NCBI RefSeq assembly: GCF_964340395.1
Contig: NC_135550.1
Location: 8,753,864-8,804,863, forward strand
Direction: 5' to 3'
Origin: Glandiceps talaboti
Lineage: Eukaryota; Hemichordata; Enteropneusta; Spengelidae
Length of the DNA stretch: 51,000 bases
Part shown: one piece after another, positions 1-10,408 of the stretch
Position numbering within the stretch: position 1 is the stretch's first letter
Layout: each line of letters opens with the position of its first letter
The notes under the pieces: generated by a model
The model's input: the letters and a program-made list of their open reading frames with translations, nothing else
The model's database searches: none
What the model was told of the DNA's origin: nothing
Made by a program: the position numbers and the translations under genes

Positions 1-275
1 ATATGTCCATCGAGAGAGCAACCATCCCCCTAATAAAACCAGCGGGGGTAAATAGACGCCTGTCATCTATATCATCAGACAAGCAGTCATTCGATCAAGC
101 CGCACCTCGGTACCAGAAAGCATTACACGAAAGCGGATATAAATACAAACTTGAATATAAGCACCCAGCAACTATAGGTAGGAAGAATAGGTCACGGAAT
201 AATATTTTACAGTATAACCCACCCTTCAGCAAGAGTGTCTCCACTAATATTGGTAAAAAAAATGCCTCGCCCTGG
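1..275 (+). pseudogene. Penelope-like retroelement fragment (probable)
   Basis: An open frame from position 3 carries residues resembling the conserved segment found after the RT domain in many invertebrate Penelope-like (Neptune-type) or related retroelement proteins: RRLSSIS, APRYQKALHESGYKYKL, ILQYNPPFSKSV and TNIGK. In intact relatives this stretch lies between the RT and the C-terminal GIY-YIG nuclease. After TNIGK (about position 270) the resemblance stops although the frame stays open to 350, so the copy is cut off there; its upstream part is outside the window. It lies in the region where the next exon of the minus-strand ABCC gene would be expected, most likely in an intron. The family assignment comes from remembered motif resemblance and is moderate at best. 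Confidence 0.45.
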
Positions 276-350
276 TGTGCTTTCCACAAGGGAACAACCT
301 CAGAAAAATCTTCAATCGTAACACAATTAAAATTAGTTACAGTTGTGTAA

Positions 351-816
351 CTAATACCAAACGTCCGCAACAATTTGTCAAGAAACTCAACAGAACTAAG
401 TAAGTATGTATGGTTTCTTAAGGATAAAGAAATTGATTACAACATCACGTGGAAAATGATAGCGCGCGCGACCATACAACAGCTCCAGTCAGAGATGTAA
501 TCTCTGCATAACTGAAAAGTACATCAACCTCATCGCTGCACTCTAAATAAACGGAATGAACTTGTGTCATCGTGTAACCATAGACATAAATCATTATCAA
601 TTAACTATGCAAATACACTATGTTACTAGGTAGATATTCCCTGTTAGGAACATTAGAATAATAGAATTTAACGGTAAGGAAACGCAGATACTATATTCCA
701 TTGTACCCCTGATGAGTGAGGAATACACACCTATGAAACAGTTCTGTAGGGTCAATAGCATGATTATTTTTTTTCATATTTTCAAAACCTGTATATAATT
801 CGCTCTGCTAACCGTA
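351..816. other. Intronic sequence, nothing recognised
   Basis: AT-rich sequence without a convincing exon on either strand. The next exon of the ABCC gene (NBD1 signature LSGGQ and Walker B) was looked for on the minus strand and not found here, so it should lie left of the window. Confidence 0.4.
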
Positions 817-852
817 TTGAGCACTTTTATGTGGTTATATCAACACCCAGTC

Positions 853-973
<121 letters not shown>

Positions 974-1174
974 AACGGGAGCATTTTCAGTTCATGTTTG
1001 GTTTTATATGTGCCAATAAAGCTATTATTATTACGATAACCTGATGGTAGCATAGAATGGCAGGAACAGTTAACAACAACAAAGTTCGCTAGAACAGGGG
1101 TGATGCCCTGTTTGACGTCACACAGGTGAAGATTTGCACGTCGTGTTAATGTGATAATGTCGTTTACCGCTTAC

Positions 1175-1271
1175 CTCTCTTCTTCATATGGTTCCCCAAA
1201 CAGTATATTATTTCTTAAGGTGTCATTTTGAAGCCATGCCTTCTGAGCGCTGTACGAAATTCTGCTATGCT
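1175..1271 (-). CDS. SUR-like ABCC transporter B, exon 13 (NBD1 Q-loop)
   Basis: The minus-strand reading contains RISYSAQKAWLQNDTLRNNI followed by LFGEPYEEER. This is the Q-loop region of ABCC NBD1, equivalent to the AYASQKPWLLNATVEENI stretch of SUR1. The glutamine in SAQKAW is the Q-loop residue that contacts Mg-ATP. The donor is AG|GTAAGC (phase 2). Two acceptor choices exist, GGCAG|AG and CAGAG|AGC; the second is preferred because it keeps the frame with the phase-1 donor of the upstream Walker A exon. This is the last exon of the gene inside the window; LSGGQ, Walker B, TMD2 and NBD2 must lie to the left of position 1. Confidence 0.85.
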
Positions 1272-1689
1272 CTCTGCCAAAGAGATAAATAGTTAAACTT
1301 GATATATCCATCACTATTGTCTAGACTCGTGTCCGGTCTCTTATCAGCTTTCAAATTGGTACTAGAGGCCGATAACAGTTAATTTACCCATGGCTGTAAT
1401 TGGCTATAATTTCCTTGCATTCCGATTGGCCTGTGCCAGTGACGATTTTCAAATGGCAAAGTACCGATAAGATTGGCTTTTATTTGGAATCAAATGTGCG
1501 AGCCCATATAGAGTGGAGATGTCAAACAAGTTTGTTTGTATATTTAGTGTACACACTTACTCGTAGTAATGATGGCAAGACAAAATTCAAAATACATTTG
1601 TGTTTACTTTAAAATCCAAAGCAGACGACTGCCTGAAAGCTAGTTTGAGTGGTATTGCAGACAAAATCCGGCTTCAGGCCTATAAAGAC

Positions 1690-2410
1690 TGTTGGCATAG
1701 TTTTTTTAGTTTTAATGAATTATTTACACAACAAATGATTTCCAGTAAATAGGCTGTATCTGAGGCTATATCTTTAGAATGAATACATACATATAATTTG
1801 ATACATATATCAACCATGATAATGCGCCCATGTCAATTGTGTTTACATAGTATTCGATTTTAATGTCATTTGGTGTATTCATTGATTATTATTTTATAGT
1901 CATACGTTATTTGCATAATTAATGACTTGATAATTGGACCATATCTTAGAGTGCAAGCTTCAAATTTAACATATTGTTATCATAAATCAAACATCACAAA
2001 GCGCTCATGTACTTTAACGCTTGTTGCTGTAACTTTTAGTTATAATGAGAAATTTACATAATAAAATGATTTTCGGTATTAGGCTATATATGTTAAGAAT
2101 ACAAAATTCAATTCATTCAATGTGGTACATACATCAACCATAAGAAATCACACGTGTTTGATGCATTTGTTATGTGATGTGTAATTTGCATAAATAACCA
2201 TTTTGAATATTAGGCAATATCTTTAATAGAATGCAAGCTTCAAATTTCAAATAATTTAGTACATGCATTGGTGGTTAAGAAGTGCATGTGTCCTTTAAAA
2301 CTTATTGATGTAGCTTATAATTTTAACAGTTCATTTCCATAATGAATGATTTTACGATGATTAGACAATATCGTATGTATGCAAGGTCAAATGTTCACAT
2401 ATTCTCATAT
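1690..2410. repeat. Degenerate tandem-like repeat, ~170-300 bp units
   Basis: Several phrases recur in the same order: an attttattaggctatatctttagaatgcaag-like string, caagcttcaaattt, a tacatacatcaaccat-like string, and a 'catgtg..ctt' string before a new 'aattt(g)cataat(g)aatgatt'. They occur near 1730-1830, 1910-1990, 2040-2140, 2190-2260 and 2330-2400. The units are diverged. The block lies in the intron between exons 12 and 13. Confidence 0.5.
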
Positions 2411-2957
2411 AATTACTTTTCAAGTTAAGGTTACATCATGTATGATAGATATAACTCAGAATTTTGCATTCAAACAATGTGCGTACGAACAAAACAAATA
2501 TTGTTTTACCAGTATGAGAGGCATCTGTTTGTCAGAGTCCTGACAAAAATGGCAGCCATAACCGGTCCTCATTCTCTAAGCCCTCTAGTGATGAGATTGG
2601 ATTGGAGCCAAGTCCTCACTACTGTCCTTCATTTTATTTTATGCTACTTTTTTTTGAGGGGGCCGGAGGTAACATTTCCATGTACATTCAACAAAGCGTT
2701 CATATTTGTCGGTGGAGGATTCATTTGCAGATAATATGAGAGTAAAACAAATCGTCGAAATGTGTTAGGCAGCCACCGAAAATGTGTGATGTGATTGCCA
2801 GGTGATTGGTCTTTTTGTCTTGAGGAAGTGATTGGCAAACGACAAAAGAAACATATTGTACATTTCCAGTGTTCTCAACCTGTATGAGCTCTAGCATTTA
2901 CTACTGTGATCAAACATTTGATTTAACTCTATACCTACTTGTTGAACTTTACTTTAC

Positions 2958-3044
2958 CAGACATCAAAGTCATTTCTCCCAAAATTGCTAACAGCAAAGA
3001 CGACTTTCCACTACCGACACTTCCAACTATCATCGTAAGTTCAC
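2958..3044 (-). CDS. SUR-like ABCC transporter B, exon 12 (NBD1 Walker A)
   Basis: Reads [20 protein letters not shown] followed by [18 protein letters not shown] is a perfect Walker A (P-loop, GxxGxGKS) of an ABC ATPase; SUR1 has QLTMIVGQVGCGKSSLL at this place. The acceptor is TTTCAAG|GTGAAC and the donor TCTG|GTAAAG, with phase 1 at both ends, matching exon 11 and exon 13. At 87 nt it is a very short exon encoding essentially the P-loop, as often seen in invertebrate ABCC genes. Confidence 0.92.
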
Positions 3045-3343
3045 CTTGAAAGAAAGATTTATGATAAGTTAATAACAGCAAAGATGATAATACCTACTGA
3101 CAAGTTATTGTTTGCTTAAAACTAGATAGTCCATGATATGTAGCAGTAAAATCCAAATTGATTAAAAGTATGGTTGTCATGGATCCAGACACCTAAATGA
3201 TTCCAATTGAAAAAGTATGTTGAGAAGAGGTTTTGAGTAATCGCCTAATTGATATCCATAGAATAAGTATACCAAGTTAATTAAAAATTCATTCATACAA
3301 TAGTTTCTGAGATATCATGTGCATAGTCAGACAGACACAGCAG

Positions 3344-3345
3344 GC

Positions 3346-3393
<48 letters not shown>
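3344..3393. repeat. (CAGA)n microsatellite with upstream conserved module
   Basis: A GACA-type repeat preceded at about 3290-3340 by 'catacaatagtttctgagatatcatgtgcatag', a version of the 'tagttt..gagataTCATGT' module that recurs beside other microsatellites in the window. Confidence 0.85.
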
Positions 3394-3394
<1 letters not shown>

Positions 3395-3639
3395 CTGAGA
3401 CATCACTAATCACATCATCTTTCCATACAGAAAGTAAAAAAAATGACCCATTTCTATTACCAGAACAACAAAACCATCGCAATTTTGAGCTATAGCTATC
3501 ATACATTATACACCTCTTATTGGAAAATTATTTACATGAATCTATATGAAATCTGAAGCTTGTTTGAAGCATTCATATATGATATAGCCTAATTATTATA
3601 TGCCTGTTTACCAAAATCTGATCAGTCCTTGTAATTACC

Positions 3640-3737
3640 CTATGAAAGATGTGTAGCAGGTTTCGTTACAATTGATGCAGTAGTTTTAGAGATAACATGT
3701 TCACAGAAACACACGCACATTCCAAACAAACAAACAA

Positions 3738-3784
<47 letters not shown>

Positions 3785-3808
3785 TGCAGACAGACAGACA
3801 GACAGACA
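3640..3808. repeat. Microsatellite-linked interspersed repeat
   Basis: 'gtgtagcaggtttcgttacaatt..gcagtagttttagagataacatgttcacag' is followed by (CAAA)n and then (CAGA)n to 3808. The unique-looking part matches other copies in the window (for example 17950-18020 and, reversed, 6530-6580). Confidence 0.7.
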
Positions 3809-4238
3809 AAAGTATAATATTACCTCTCTAAAAAAACTTGCTTTCGTTGTCATGATAACAGAAGGGCAATTACATGTTTTGTTTGATTACCATCTGATAT
3901 CTGATAACCCAAACCTTTACGCAAAGCCAACCTATTACTTGGGTAAGAAATCAGTCAGTTTGGGTGTACATATTTAACAATATCACAATCTCATGGCCTC
4001 GCAATGCAATTGATGGCAGGGCTATGGTTATTTTCGATCGTGGTTCGGTGCATTCTGCTGTATTTTCGCTCACCATCACTCGCGAAAATATGGCCACAGT
4101 AATACACCGGTGTGCTCTCAAAGATAATTTCTGTACACCCTACCGTTGTGAAGCCATGGGATTGATAAAATAAGCTAAAATACCATCACAAATTGACAGC
4201 TGCTAGCCGGGGAGAGAATTTCTTTGAAAGAGTCTTAC

Positions 4239-4317
4239 CAGCTTGAAATTTCACATTGATGTCGTTCAGATGTAGCTCACTGCTATCCTCACACCATGAA
4301 AAGGAGCCATTCTTAAC
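4239..4317 (-). CDS. SUR-like ABCC transporter B, exon 11 (NBD1 A-loop)
   Basis: Reads VKNGSFSWCEDSSELHLNDI followed by NVKFQAG. This is the start of NBD1: FSW holds the aromatic A-loop position that stacks on adenine, and the L..I.VKF.AG run matches the L.nI...i..G beta-strand leading to Walker A. SUR1 has [20 protein letters not shown] here. Acceptor TTTCTTAG|GTTAAG, donor GCTG|GTAAGA (phase 1), which joins in frame to the Walker A exon. Confidence 0.9.
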
Positions 4318-4691
4318 CTAAGAAATTAAAGGAATATCAGAGCTTTATCACAACCTGTATTATTGATAATGTGAATTTGAAAAACTATAGATATTGATGG
4401 ACTCGAGAGGAAAGGCCAAAGAGAACAATACAAATTACATTGAACCAAAATATGGCAAAAGCCTTTACTTATCAAATCATATTTAAATATGGCTGTACTG
4501 TCATTGGATGTTTATCACCTGAAAGACCAGTTTTTAGAAATGTAAACGATGCAAACTTTAAGAGGTTTAAGGCTCAAACACCAGAAAGTGCACGTGTAAG
4601 TGGACTATGACTCGGACATTTATTGTACAATCATATGTGCAGTGTGATATTCTTTGCATGTTCGGTCAACAAAATAAGTTTTTAGATAGCA

Positions 4692-4696
4692 ATGTG

Positions 4697-4773
<77 letters not shown>

Positions 4774-5022
4774 ATGTATGTATGTATGTATGTATGCATG
4801 TCTGACTGTGTGGTTGTATGCCTTTTTGTATGCCTTATTGTATGCCTGTACGTACGTACGTACGTACTTATGTATGTATGTTTGTATGTATGTATGTATG
4901 TATGTATGTATGTATGTATGTATGTATGTATGTATGTATGTATGTATGTATGGATGTATGTATGTATGTATGTATGTATGTAGTTAGTTAGTTAGTTAGT
5001 TAGTTTGGTAGGTAGGTAGGTA
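4692..5022. repeat. Compound microsatellite (TG, TCTG, TATG, GTAC, TAGT)
   Basis: More than 300 bases of successive simple repeats: (TG)n, (TCTG)n, (TATG)n, a short unique bridge, (TACG)n, a long (TATG)n, (TTAG)n and (TAGG)n. It has a long open frame of CVCV/YVCM type that should not be read as protein. Confidence 0.97.
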
Positions 5023-5610
5023 TGCCTTCGGCTTGGCCATCATCAACATTGTAGTAAAGAGTGCAAACCATTGTGCAGGCAATAAATTGCATGATACTTC
5101 TGAAGTGTAATCAATAGCTGCTCATAATTTCATCAAGCGGTGTGGATACAGATACGATGGACGTGACTTGAATATCATGAAGGATTTGGATAATGAACGA
5201 TACATTTCAATTACACTATAATAAATGGTTTGATGTGTCCTTTCATTTTTCTAGAATGATGCTAATTTAGCTAAATAAATGGGTGTATCAATTCTCTCCT
5301 CAAATAAAACGTAATACTACATATGCAACAAAAACGAATTCCATTTATACCCACGTATTTTATCTTGATTGAACAAACATTTCCTTTCGTTTGATCTAGC
5401 TATACATATAATACCTTGTAAAACAACTGCAGATGTCAGAAAGTAAGGAATGAAACTATAGCAAATCACGTTTCAGACATAATTTGGAAACAAGTCAGCT
5501 GACCAGTTTGACTACTACTAGCAATATTACTTATCTAGACCTATCTGAGAACATTTCTGTAATGCATATTGAAGCCCGATCACCCCAGTAGATTTTCGAC
5601 TGGGCATCAA

Positions 5611-5611
<1 letters not shown>

Positions 5612-5682
<71 letters not shown>
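5612..5682. repeat. (CA)n microsatellite
   Basis: About 35 CA repeats, immediately upstream (in + coordinates) of ABCC exon 10. Confidence 0.98.
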
Positions 5683-5686
<4 letters not shown>

Positions 5687-5765
5687 GTCATTTCCAAAAT
5701 AACTACTACTGAACCTCTCTTTACATTGTGTTCTTAAACGACAAAAGAATGAAATTCGACATTAC

Positions 5766-5960
5766 TTGTATTGCAATTCCTTCTGGTAGTTCCACATTTT
5801 TTTCAGTGGGGACAAATGATGAATTAAGGTTCACATTTAAGTGTGACGTGTATGACGGTGGGTATTCTGCCTCTATCAGATGTGTACTTTCGTTGACACT
5901 GTCCTCATCAGTTTGCAATTTCCTTTTATTGTAGTACGATTCCGGTTCAGTACTCGAAGC
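5766..5960 (-). CDS. SUR-like ABCC transporter B, exon 10 (TMD1-NBD1 linker)
   Basis: A 65-codon hydrophilic exon starting ASSTEPESYYNKRKLQTDED and ending KNVELPEGIAIQ. The acceptor GTCTTCACCTTAG|GCT is strong and the donor CAA|GTAATG is fair; phase is 0 at both ends, fitting exons 9 and 11. It corresponds to the variable loop of SUR/ABCC proteins between the last TMD1 helix and NBD1. It is rich in Ser, Glu and Asp and has no family motif; ELPEGIAIQ followed by VKNGSFSW gives the usual entry into NBD1. Support is frame continuity and placement, not sequence identity. Confidence 0.78.
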
Positions 5961-6261
5961 CTAAGGTGAAGACAAAGAAGTAACGATTGATTAATCAAAT
6001 TTACAGTAATATTACTTGAACGTTTATGCCCCATGTTTTACCATATAAAAAGTACAGGAGGAGTATACTTAATGACTGTCTAATGAATGTATCATTATTA
6101 AGATGTAACAACACCCTGAATGAACCCCTTGAAATAAAAATAGGAATATCAGCTCATCAAAAAGTTATCATACAGTTTGAAATTCTGTTTTTGAAATTTC
6201 AAGTTTATTGACTGACTTCTTGATACCATATCGTATCAAGGTCACACAGTGATGAAAAAGT

Positions 6262-6265
6262 GGTT

Positions 6266-6304
<39 letters not shown>

Positions 6305-6330
6305 TTTTTTATTTGTTTGTTTGTTTGTTA
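6262..6330. repeat. (TTTA)n/(TTTG)n microsatellite
   Basis: Roughly 16 ATTT-type tetramers and then TTTG tetramers. Confidence 0.96.
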
Positions 6331-6474
6331 TTTTAGTATAATTTTGGAAAGAAACATCTTATATTACAACTTATGCATTGTGAAAGTTGTATAAATATAT
6401 CACGATTGTTGAATAAACAAACCAACAATAAACACTTTTTACCTCCCATAAGGGGAGAATATGTTATGCTTTTG

Positions 6475-6800
6475 TCTGTCTGTATGTATGTATGTATGTG
6501 TGTGTGTGTCTGTCTGGCTGGCTGGATGTGGACACGATATCTCAGAAACTACTGAATTGATTCTAATGACACTTGCTACAAATCTTTCATTTGCTGATGA
6601 CAAGAAGAAATTAGATTTTGGTAAACATCCAACGAAGATTAATTAGCAAGTTTCATAAATAACGATTTTTGGTAACTGAGGGATATCTTCAGAATTAATT
6701 CTTCAAATTGCATATAACATAGCACATACATTGATGATAAGTAAACATACATGTTCTGCTATTGTTTTAGTCAAAAGCCTCTGCATACTAATGAGATATT
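6475..6800. repeat. Interspersed repeat with TG-rich microsatellite
   Basis: 'tctgtctgtatgtatg..ctggctggctggatgtggacacg' runs into 'atatctcagaaactactgaattgattctaatgacacttg'. The second part is the module seen, in either orientation, at 3300, 3660, 17960, 47480, 47620 and 47770. The following 200 bases (cataacatagcacatacattgatgataag and others) look like the 1690-2410 repeat family. Confidence 0.65.
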
Positions 6801-7433
6801 TCAACGAATTCAGTTAGTTTTCACACTACTTGTCGCAACAGAGTGCTGCAACTTTCGAACTCAGAGTTATATTGACAGGTGATGATATGTAACTGTACTT
6901 ATGGCACAGTGACTTTTCCTGTGATTTTTTGTTGCGCTATTTGTCTGTCGATCTGTTCGCTGTATACACATCTTGATGTGGGTCAGTTTCATGTAAACCA
7001 TACTTGACAGTGTTCTCGCTCAGCATGTCTTTTACGTGTTTTTCAAGATGGCGATGATGTCCTGGCAGACGATATTCGATTTGAATAGTTTAGTATTTCT
7101 TGGGGTGGCCTGTAACTTTTGGGAGTTTCAATATAAATGGGTATTAGTATGCAGGTCTGTCTGTGTATGACCTGTTTATGGCACTATTTAGATATTGTTA
7201 GATGGTGATAAGAGGGCAATGGGGTTTTTCGTATTTATTGTTCGTAAATTATAAAAAATATTGGAATAAAGCCAATACAAATGTGATTGAAAGGTCCCCA
7301 TACTGCGTAACTATTTATTTTGAATTTTATAATTTTACAAGTACAAGTTTCTTTATTAAAACCCCAAGATAAATACCAATTCTTATCGATATGACCTCTT
7401 TAATCACAATTGAATATCTTCATACAACATCAC

Positions 7434-7709
7434 CTTGTTTCGATGAATAATATCGTCATCTTCATCTTCACTTGTTGTAAAATCAAAGCCATTGTCGGTA
7501 ATTTCTTTACCATCTATCTGATTTTTTAATTCATCCATGGCTAAAAATTGTCCAATTCTGTTCACTGCAGCTATTGCCTGTGTCACAAGCCCCGTGAATG
7601 GCACTAATATCATCAACGTGGGTACCATAACATTCGACAGTGCAACGGTTTTGAACACTGTACCTGGCACCAGTGGTTCGGGACTGATATGGGCATAGGT
7701 GGTTAATAC
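7434..7709 (-). CDS. SUR-like ABCC transporter B, exon 9 (end of TMD1)
   Basis: A 92-codon exon reading VLTTYAHISPEPLVPGTVFK..., a hydrophobic helix with NVMVPTLMILVPFTGLVTQA, then the ABCC landmark AIAAVNRIGQFLAMDEL and an acidic tail TTSEDEDDDIIHRNK. SUR1 has [20 protein letters not shown]...ALVSVQKLSEFLSS in the same order: the last TMD1 helices and the start of the linker. Acceptor TTCTCCCTCAG|GTA, donor AAG|GTGATG, phase 0 at both ends. The run of seven acidic residues after the coupling region is unusual and may be a local regulatory or phosphorylation-prone loop (inference). Confidence 0.92.
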
Positions 7710-7841
7710 CTGAGGGAGAATAGACACAAAACAAAATGACAATCAATATGTATGTATGTATGAAGACATGAGAAAGAAATTGTTCACTAAACAGATAAGT
7801 ATTTGAACAGCAAACATGTTCATGTGTATCACGAACACGAA

Positions 7842-7872
7842 CACACACACGAACACACGCGCGCGCGCGCGC
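7842..7872. repeat. (CA)/(CG) microsatellite
   Basis: CACACACGAACACACGCGCGCGC-type run close to exon 9. Confidence 0.9.
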
Positions 7873-8282
7873 CGATACCAGTCCCCTCTGCCTTATCTTT
7901 TTTATTCTGAAGTTCACCATCTAACAACTGAATACTGTATGGTGGTTGTTGGCAGAGTTAGGTGTTGAACCTAATTTAAGTTTAATAATTGGAATAACCA
8001 TCGAAATGCAAAATTATGTTTAAACTAGGATAGGAATGTGTACTTTGTAGGAAGCCAGTGTTACCAGTAAGTTACTCATCTATGTCCAACTACCACACAC
8101 AGAAGCCTCGCCAGTAGTTACAGATGTCCTGTATGATTATCTCCCCAAGAATATAAAATGTATTATTAGGTATCCTTGATAAGTTGTGATAGTTTAGGGA
8201 CCATTCTGTTTCTCCAGCCTGGGGGGAGGTGTATTTTGCCATCTGGCCGACAAAACGTCACTGACCCACCCCCGCCCCATCT

Positions 8283-9700
8283 GTAAAACCAACACAGGCT
8301 GAACTTAATTCTAAAACAAAACATGATGACCCCCCCCCCCCCATATACCATATTCACATAACAGGTCTTGTTTTGATCGTGACTCAATGTGGACTGCTTG
8401 ACTGTCTCACAAATACTTTACAAAATCCTGGTTTGGGAAGGGAATATGTACATCTCTCATGGGGGGGGGGGGTCCTAGGAGGTCTCCCCCTAGAAGCCCT
8501 ACAGGTGTTTTTTTTACCCTTAAAGCCCATTTTTAGCCTATTCAGACACTTTCAGGCAATAATATCCAAGCTTTACAAGACAACACCAACGTGTAAAAAG
8601 CAACTTCATAGGGTTGAAATATTTTTTGAAATAAAGTTTAATAGCAACTTTACAGTAAGTGGTAGAGGGAAGAGCTTGAAACTGGGGGGGTTAGGGTTTT
8701 TTACTCTTGAAGCCCATTGTTAGGCTATTACGATAATTTCCAAGCTTTACAAGTCAGCACCATCAAGTATCAAAAAATATTATTGATAACTTTACATAGA
8801 GTTGAAATATGTTCTTAATCATTATAGTAAAGGACAGTTCATCTAATGGCAGTATCATTGGTAAGGGAGATTTGGAGTTTTAAGGCGTTTTGTGGCTATC
8901 TTGGCAAACATTTCACATCTTAAAAGACAATATCATCTCAAATTAGCATAAGGTGAGAAAGGTTTAATACCATTATGGCATTAAAAAGGTTGGTGCGTCT
9001 GATTGTTGGTTGAATGCATGAATGACCTCTGGGGGCGAGGGAGTCCTAGGGGTCCCCTTCTAGCATATCCGGAGGACTTTTGGTTCTATTAAGGTAATTT
9101 TTAGGTTATTCATAGCCTTTGAAGTAATATTTCAAAGCTTCGAAAATTTTCGAAGTTAAAGTTAATGTAAGTTTTAAATGAGTTTCCCACGTCACATAAA
9201 ATTAGGCCCGTAACATTGGTACAGTGGCATTAATATTGCATGTACAGTATTAACAGTCACTGGTATGTTAGAGAACTTTAGGTGGTCATACCTTGTGTAT
9301 AATACTGAATAGGAACTGGAATCTGATATAAGATTTGGTGATTTGTAGTGCCGATAACATGTAGTGTCCAAAATAGAAAGTGCATCTACTCTTCATGCTG
9401 AAGAGTAGGGCGATTTAGATTATAAATTATCTCTGAAGATAACCATTACGAAACCTTCAAGTTCATGTTTGCCCCAAAGTACAATATAAGTGAAGCATTC
9501 ATTGTGAAACAGCCAAGCATTTACATGATATATTCTGTAACTAGTGTGGTAGCTAGATAATACATATATATGTATGTATAGAGTAGAGGTATGTTTGAAC
9601 TCTTACGTGAAGTAATATTAAAGAAGTTATGTAAAAAACAGGGAGAATAATAAATTATACATGTACCAGTCAGTTCAGTCAAGGCTATATGCCATTGTAG
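8283..9700 (+). repeat. 1.4-kb dispersed repeat, copy 1
   Basis: The block is similar, in reverse orientation, to 44780-46300. Shared landmarks in order: poly-C near 8330; 'gtgactcaatgtggactgcttgac'; several internal subunits of about 200-290 bases, each with a G-run plus 'tcctagg.ggtc', 'ctagaagccct', 'aagcccatttttaggctattcag', 'aatttccaagctttacaag' and 'gggttgaaatat'; 'caagcatttacatgatatattctgtaactagtgtggtagcta'; and an end near 'atatgccattgta'. The short open frames (LPLEALQVF..FRHFQ..ISKLYKT) are seen in both copies but break often, so coding is not supported. The type of element is unknown. Confidence 0.75.
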
Positions 9701-10367
9701 AAAAGGATTTTCTTCTTCCATCACAACCCCCCCCCCCACCACAATTTCAAAACAGCATGACCCCCCCCCCCCACTGCCTATTTCAAAACCAGGGTGACCC
9801 CTCCCAATACACCGCCACCCCTCCCCCAGGCCGAAGAAACTGACCGGTCCCTTATGGAAGACATGGCAGGAAAATGCTGAGGGAGTCATTTGGGAAGGTC
9901 ATTCATCTCATTCTGCATCTCATATTTTGTTATCCTTATAAGGGAGCCTTCATGTAATTACATGAGACTGGGTCATCAAACTCGGTCTGTTGGATGACAC
10001 TCCCTGGGCCTACTCAGCAGTGCTAAAAAGTGGCTCTCTCTCAATTACCTTTCTCTAAAATATGACCCACCCCATTAAAATATTTGAAAAAAAAACATGG
10101 AGTTCAAATGCTTTTAGACATGGAAAATGGCACGAGTCTCAGAATCAATGGTAAGGACTTGATCCCACCACTGTCATCACTGATAGTTTCACTCAGGCGT
10201 CGTAGTGGATGTGACCGTCCGCTAATTCCACCCCACTCCCCACCCCTCATTTCGTAATTACTGAAGGTTATCCAATCCCGTTTTATACCAAGAGTGGCAC
10301 ACTTTGACATATTAAAACTCATAAAAATAATTTGGATATAAGTAAATACAATTCAAATAATACTTAC

Positions 10368-10408
10368 AAGAAATGCTAACAGTGCAGGTAAAGTGACAGC
10401 AAATGTGG
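10368..10408 (-). CDS. SUR-like ABCC transporter B, exon 8 (41-nt microexon)
   Basis: With the phase-1 G from exon 7 it reads ATFAVTLPALLAFL, a TMD1 transmembrane segment equivalent to the TAIPIAAVLITF part of SUR1. The acceptor is TTTTGAAATTCAG|CC and the donor CTT|GTAAGT. Only this exon restores phase 0 for exon 9, which supports it despite its size. It is too short for an ordinary open-frame search. Confidence 0.85.

Noticed and set aside
4607-4987. 126-codon open frame with CVCVC and MYVCMYVC repeats
   Set aside because: It is entirely microsatellite; no coding evidence. The same holds for the frames over 817-1053, 17909-18263, 22686-22987, 23901-24221 and 48927-49299.
8373-8723. Open frame with LPLEALQVF..FRHFQ..ISKLYKT shared with 45862-46053
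   Set aside because: The similarity is explained by the non-coding 1.4-kb repeat; the frames break at different places in the two copies and have no known domain.
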